From: Planctomycetota bacterium
GTDB taxonomy: Bacteria > Planctomycetota > GCA-002687715 > DRQF01
NCBI GenBank assembly: GCA_015485455.1
Contig: WFTN01000398.1
Coordinates: 1 to 7,360 of the forward strand
DNA length: 7,360 bases
Direction: 5' to 3'
This document shows positions 5,320 to 7,360 of this stretch, in pieces. Within the stretch, counting starts at the first letter, position 1, and each line of letters starts with the position of its first letter. The position numbers were made by a program, and so were the translations under genes. Under the pieces are notes generated by a model. The model saw only the letters and a list, made by a program, of their open reading frames with translations, was not told where the DNA came from and ran no database searches.

Positions 5320-7360
5320 TCACTCCTTGGGAAATGCAAAGTTCAACGGTATCACGGACGATCCCTCACGGGGAATTGTGATGTCAAGGATATCAGACAA
5401 ACCAGCTATCGTTGCGATTGCACGATAGTTTCCAGGCAAAATGCGGTCAAGCTTTACCACACCCAAGGGGACACGAGCATAGTGATGGTTGGGCCAAATC
5501 CCGGGAAAGGGTGCTTGGCCACAATGGACGATCGTGAGATCCATGGGGCCTTGGGGTGGGTGACTTGCTCGAATCAGAAACTTGACGGTAATGGGGGAAG
5601 GCGATTGCCAATGATGGGGTTTGGCGCTCGTCTGATGATCGTGCTTGACCAGGAGGCCCCCAGATTCTTCACACAGCCAGCCCCAATCATCAGTGGGGAT
5701 GGAAGGGGAGCCCATGTAAGGCAGGGCAACATAGGATGACTCTTTCAGGGCACCGAAAGAAACCCGCCCATCTTTTGCCGGGGCACTCCGGGTGTAGCCG
5801 TCTTCTCGTACCAAGACCATTCCATCAATGACGGGGTGTCCAGCATTATCCTCGCTGACCGTGATCGAAAACCGCGGCGACGGTTTCATGAAAACTGTGA
5901 CGACTTCAGAGGCGTTGCCGAATGAAGGGAGGGTGGCGTCAAAGTCGCGAATCTGATGGGAAGGTGAGTGGGCTCGGAAGCTGAGCCTTCCTGGTGGGAG
6001 TCCTGAGAGAACAAACTTGCCATTCTTGTCTGAGAGGGCCAGCCAACTTGAATCGCTGCTGCCGGGCAAGGGCATTCTTAGTTGGATTCCGGCGCCGACG
6101 ATAGGCTCCTTGGAAATCTCATCCTTGATGTGGCCAATGAACTGACGCCGATGGATCGGGCCTAAAGTGGTGATGAGGAAATCATCTTTTGCTGGGGGGA
6201 TTTCGATTGTGCGAATTGTTTCGATACTCCCAGAAAGCGTCCCTTGAACTTGGACCAGATCGTAGGAACCGGGATTCATCAGCAAGCGCACCCGATCTAT
6301 CGTCGAGGAGTCCATGGGATCGATTGAAACATGGAGGAGGTGATCCCTGTGAAACAAGAGTTGGTTGCGGAAGATGATTCGCTCTCGTTCAGGTGTCGAG
6401 GTACCGTGTTCGACCAAAGTGAAGGAACTGAGGCTCTTCTTTGGGAAAACCACAGAAGTGGGCATTGAAAGAGTGATTGCGGCTTCAGCCTTGTCGCTCA
6501 CTGATAGAGAGGTCAAGCGACTTCCATATCGGGCGTAGGCCAATGTGTCTTGGGCTGACAAGGGCTGAGGTAGAGATATGAAAGGTGAGCCTGGGGGGAT
6601 GCTGAGAAGAACACCTTTTTCCTCGTTGAAGGGTAGAAAAACGACCTCGTCTTCTTGGGTGAGATTGATGAGACGGATCCTCGTGGGTGGATTGTTGACT
6701 TGGGCGCGCTTTTCCCAAGGCAAGAACTTACCACGGTCTCCCTGAAGGAAGAAATCCCAGGGACCTCCAAGCTTCTTTGATATCGGAGTGCCATTCATGG
6801 AGCGGATGGTTGGCCCGTTAACAAGTTGATTGGACTCTGCGCTTATCGTGGACTGTCTTACGATGGCTGTTGGAAAAAGCCCTTTTTTGGGGCGGGGTAT
6901 GGCGACAACGTCATACCTGGCCTGTACCTGATTGGCCTGGGAAATGGCTTGCCAAGGGCGGGTGTCGTTTTCTGGGAGACGTCCCAATTCTTGGTGTTGC
7001 CAGGGAGGAAAGGTGTAGGGGCCGTAGAGGTCTATCCGTTCTTTTGTTTCTACTTTGAGATAGACGAAGGACAAACGGCAAGGTGTGCGAAAAGAAAAAC
7101 GTCCATCGACAAGTCGCAGATCTTGGGCTTTGGAGAGTCCTTCATCTTCTATTCCAAGGGCCGAGACCAAGGCGAATGAAGCGAATTCTTCATGGGCAAG
7201 ATTGGCAGGTAGGGTGCCGGAGATCCAGGTGGGTCCGATGCCGAACTCCCATACACCAGAATTGGCATGGGACTCTTTGAGTTCCGGGTCGATGTGTATA
7301 GACGCGGGATGTTGGTGGGGGACTGGAGGGGCCTCAATCTCTTGAAGATTCCTTATGGGC
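5320..7360 (-). CDS. Large protein with carboxypeptidase-regulatory-like domain, C-terminal part (start beyond right edge)
   Basis: The frame is open from the right edge to TGA at 5320-5322, giving at least 679 residues. I translated 7171-7359 by hand and found no stop (it includes WEFGIGPTWISGTLPANLAH), so the TTG at 7170 is internal and the gene is truncated by the window. The clearest domain, at about 5925-6140, is a carboxypeptidase regulatory-like (transthyretin/CnaB-like) beta-sandwich: GHIKDEISKEPIVGAGIQLR, then SDKNGKFVLSGLPPGRLSF. A second, weaker beta-sandwich follows (HPVIDGMVLVREDGY..., about 5730-5870), and the C-terminus has a third such pattern (ILPGNYRAIATIAG). The N-terminal two thirds are not recognised; they look beta-rich and Ser/Thr/Pro-rich with few cysteines. 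No catalytic motif is visible. Such domains usually serve as adhesive or structural modules in exported proteins; the signal peptide, if any, lies outside the window. It directly precedes and is probably co-transcribed with the two discoidin-toroid genes, which suggests a shared cell-surface role. Confidence 0.82.
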   Translation of the reverse strand, partial: PIRNLQEIEAPPVPHQHPASIHIDPELKESHANSGVWEFGIGPTWISGTLPANLAHEEFASFALVSALGIEDEGLSKAQDLRLVDGRFSFRTPCRLSFVYLKVETKERIDLYGPYTFPPWQHQELGRLPENDTRPWQAISQANQVQARYDVVAIPRPKKGLFPTAIVRQSTISAESNQLVNGPTIRSMNGTPISKKLGGPWDFFLQGDRGKFLPWEKRAQVNNPPTRIRLINLTQEDEVVFLPFNEEKGVLLSIPPGSPFISLPQPLSAQDTLAYARYGSRLTSLSVSDKAEAAITLSMPTSVVFPKKSLSSFTLVEHGTSTPERERIIFRNQLLFHRDHLLHVSIDPMDSSTIDRVRLLMNPGSYDLVQVQGTLSGSIETIRTIEIPPAKDDFLITTLGPIHRRQFIGHIKDEISKEPIVGAGIQLRMPLPGSSDSSWLALSDKNGKFVLSGLPPGRLSFRAHSPSHQIRDFDATLPSFGNASEVVTVFMKPSPRFSITVSEDNAGHPVIDGMVLVREDGYTRSAPAKDGRVSFGALKESSYVALPYMGSPSIPTDDWGWLCEESGGLLVKHDHQTSAKPHHWQSPSPITVKFLIRASHPPQGPMDLTIVHCGQAPFPGIWPNHHYARVPLGVVKLDRILPGNYRAIATIAGLSDILDITIPREGSSVIPLNFAFPKE
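5323..5328 (-). promoter_or_regulatory. Ribosome binding site coupling two operon genes
   Basis: AAGGAG encodes the last two residues (Lys-Glu) of the upstream carboxypeptidase-regulatory-like protein and lies 6 nt before the ATG at 5316. The upstream TGA falls between the two. This arrangement supports the start choice and suggests translational coupling. Confidence 0.75.

Noticed and set aside
5320..7170. Complete 616-residue protein starting at TTG 7170
   Set aside because: The same frame stays open to the right edge with protein-like sequence, so the real start is outside the window.
6826..7345. Plus-strand open frames of 62-117 codons near the right edge
   Set aside because: They lie antisense to the long coding frame on the minus strand, and their translations show no recognisable domain.

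Overview
The window looks like chromosomal DNA from a free-living, moderate-GC bacterium. A planctomycete or a related environmental lineage is my best guess. The reasons are the secreted proteins that join discoidin-like domains to an alpha/alpha-toroid (squalene-cyclase/prenyltransferase-like) domain, the weak Shine-Dalgarno sites on some genes, and a YhaO/YhaN-type repair pair. This assignment is inference; there is no rRNA or other marker gene in the window.

Every gene I can support is on the minus strand, so transcription runs from right to left. From upstream to downstream: (a) 7360 to 5320 is the C-terminal 679 residues of a large protein with a carboxypeptidase-regulatory-like beta-sandwich domain, whose start lies beyond the right edge. 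(b) 5316 to 3889 is a 475-residue exported protein with one discoidin-like domain followed by a toroid. (c) 3752 to 1929 is its longer paralogue (607 residues from the preferred GTG start) with two discoidin-like domains and the same toroid. Genes a and b are 3 nt apart and look translationally coupled. Genes b and c are separated by a 136-nt leader with several possible control signals. These three probably form one operon for exported, surface-associated proteins that may bind glycans or matrix.

After a 495-bp gap with no convincing gene (1434-1928) comes a second, unrelated unit: a YhaO/SbcD/Mre11-type metallophosphoesterase (1433 to 33), overlapping by an ATGA junction the first 12 codons of a YhaN/SbcC-like ATPase that runs off the left edge. 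This would be a nuclease-ATPase pair for DNA end processing.

The two most noteworthy observations are these. First, the SbcD/YhaO-like protein has lost several metal-site residues: Asn replaces the bridging Asp in the GD motif, and Gly-Gly-Met-Arg stands where Gly-His-x-His is expected. Second, the tandem discoidin-toroid paralogues keep perfect QW motifs but lack the acidic motif of cyclases, so they look like non-enzymatic or unassigned secreted toroids. I see no tRNA, rRNA, CRISPR array, transposase or recognisable insertion sequence.
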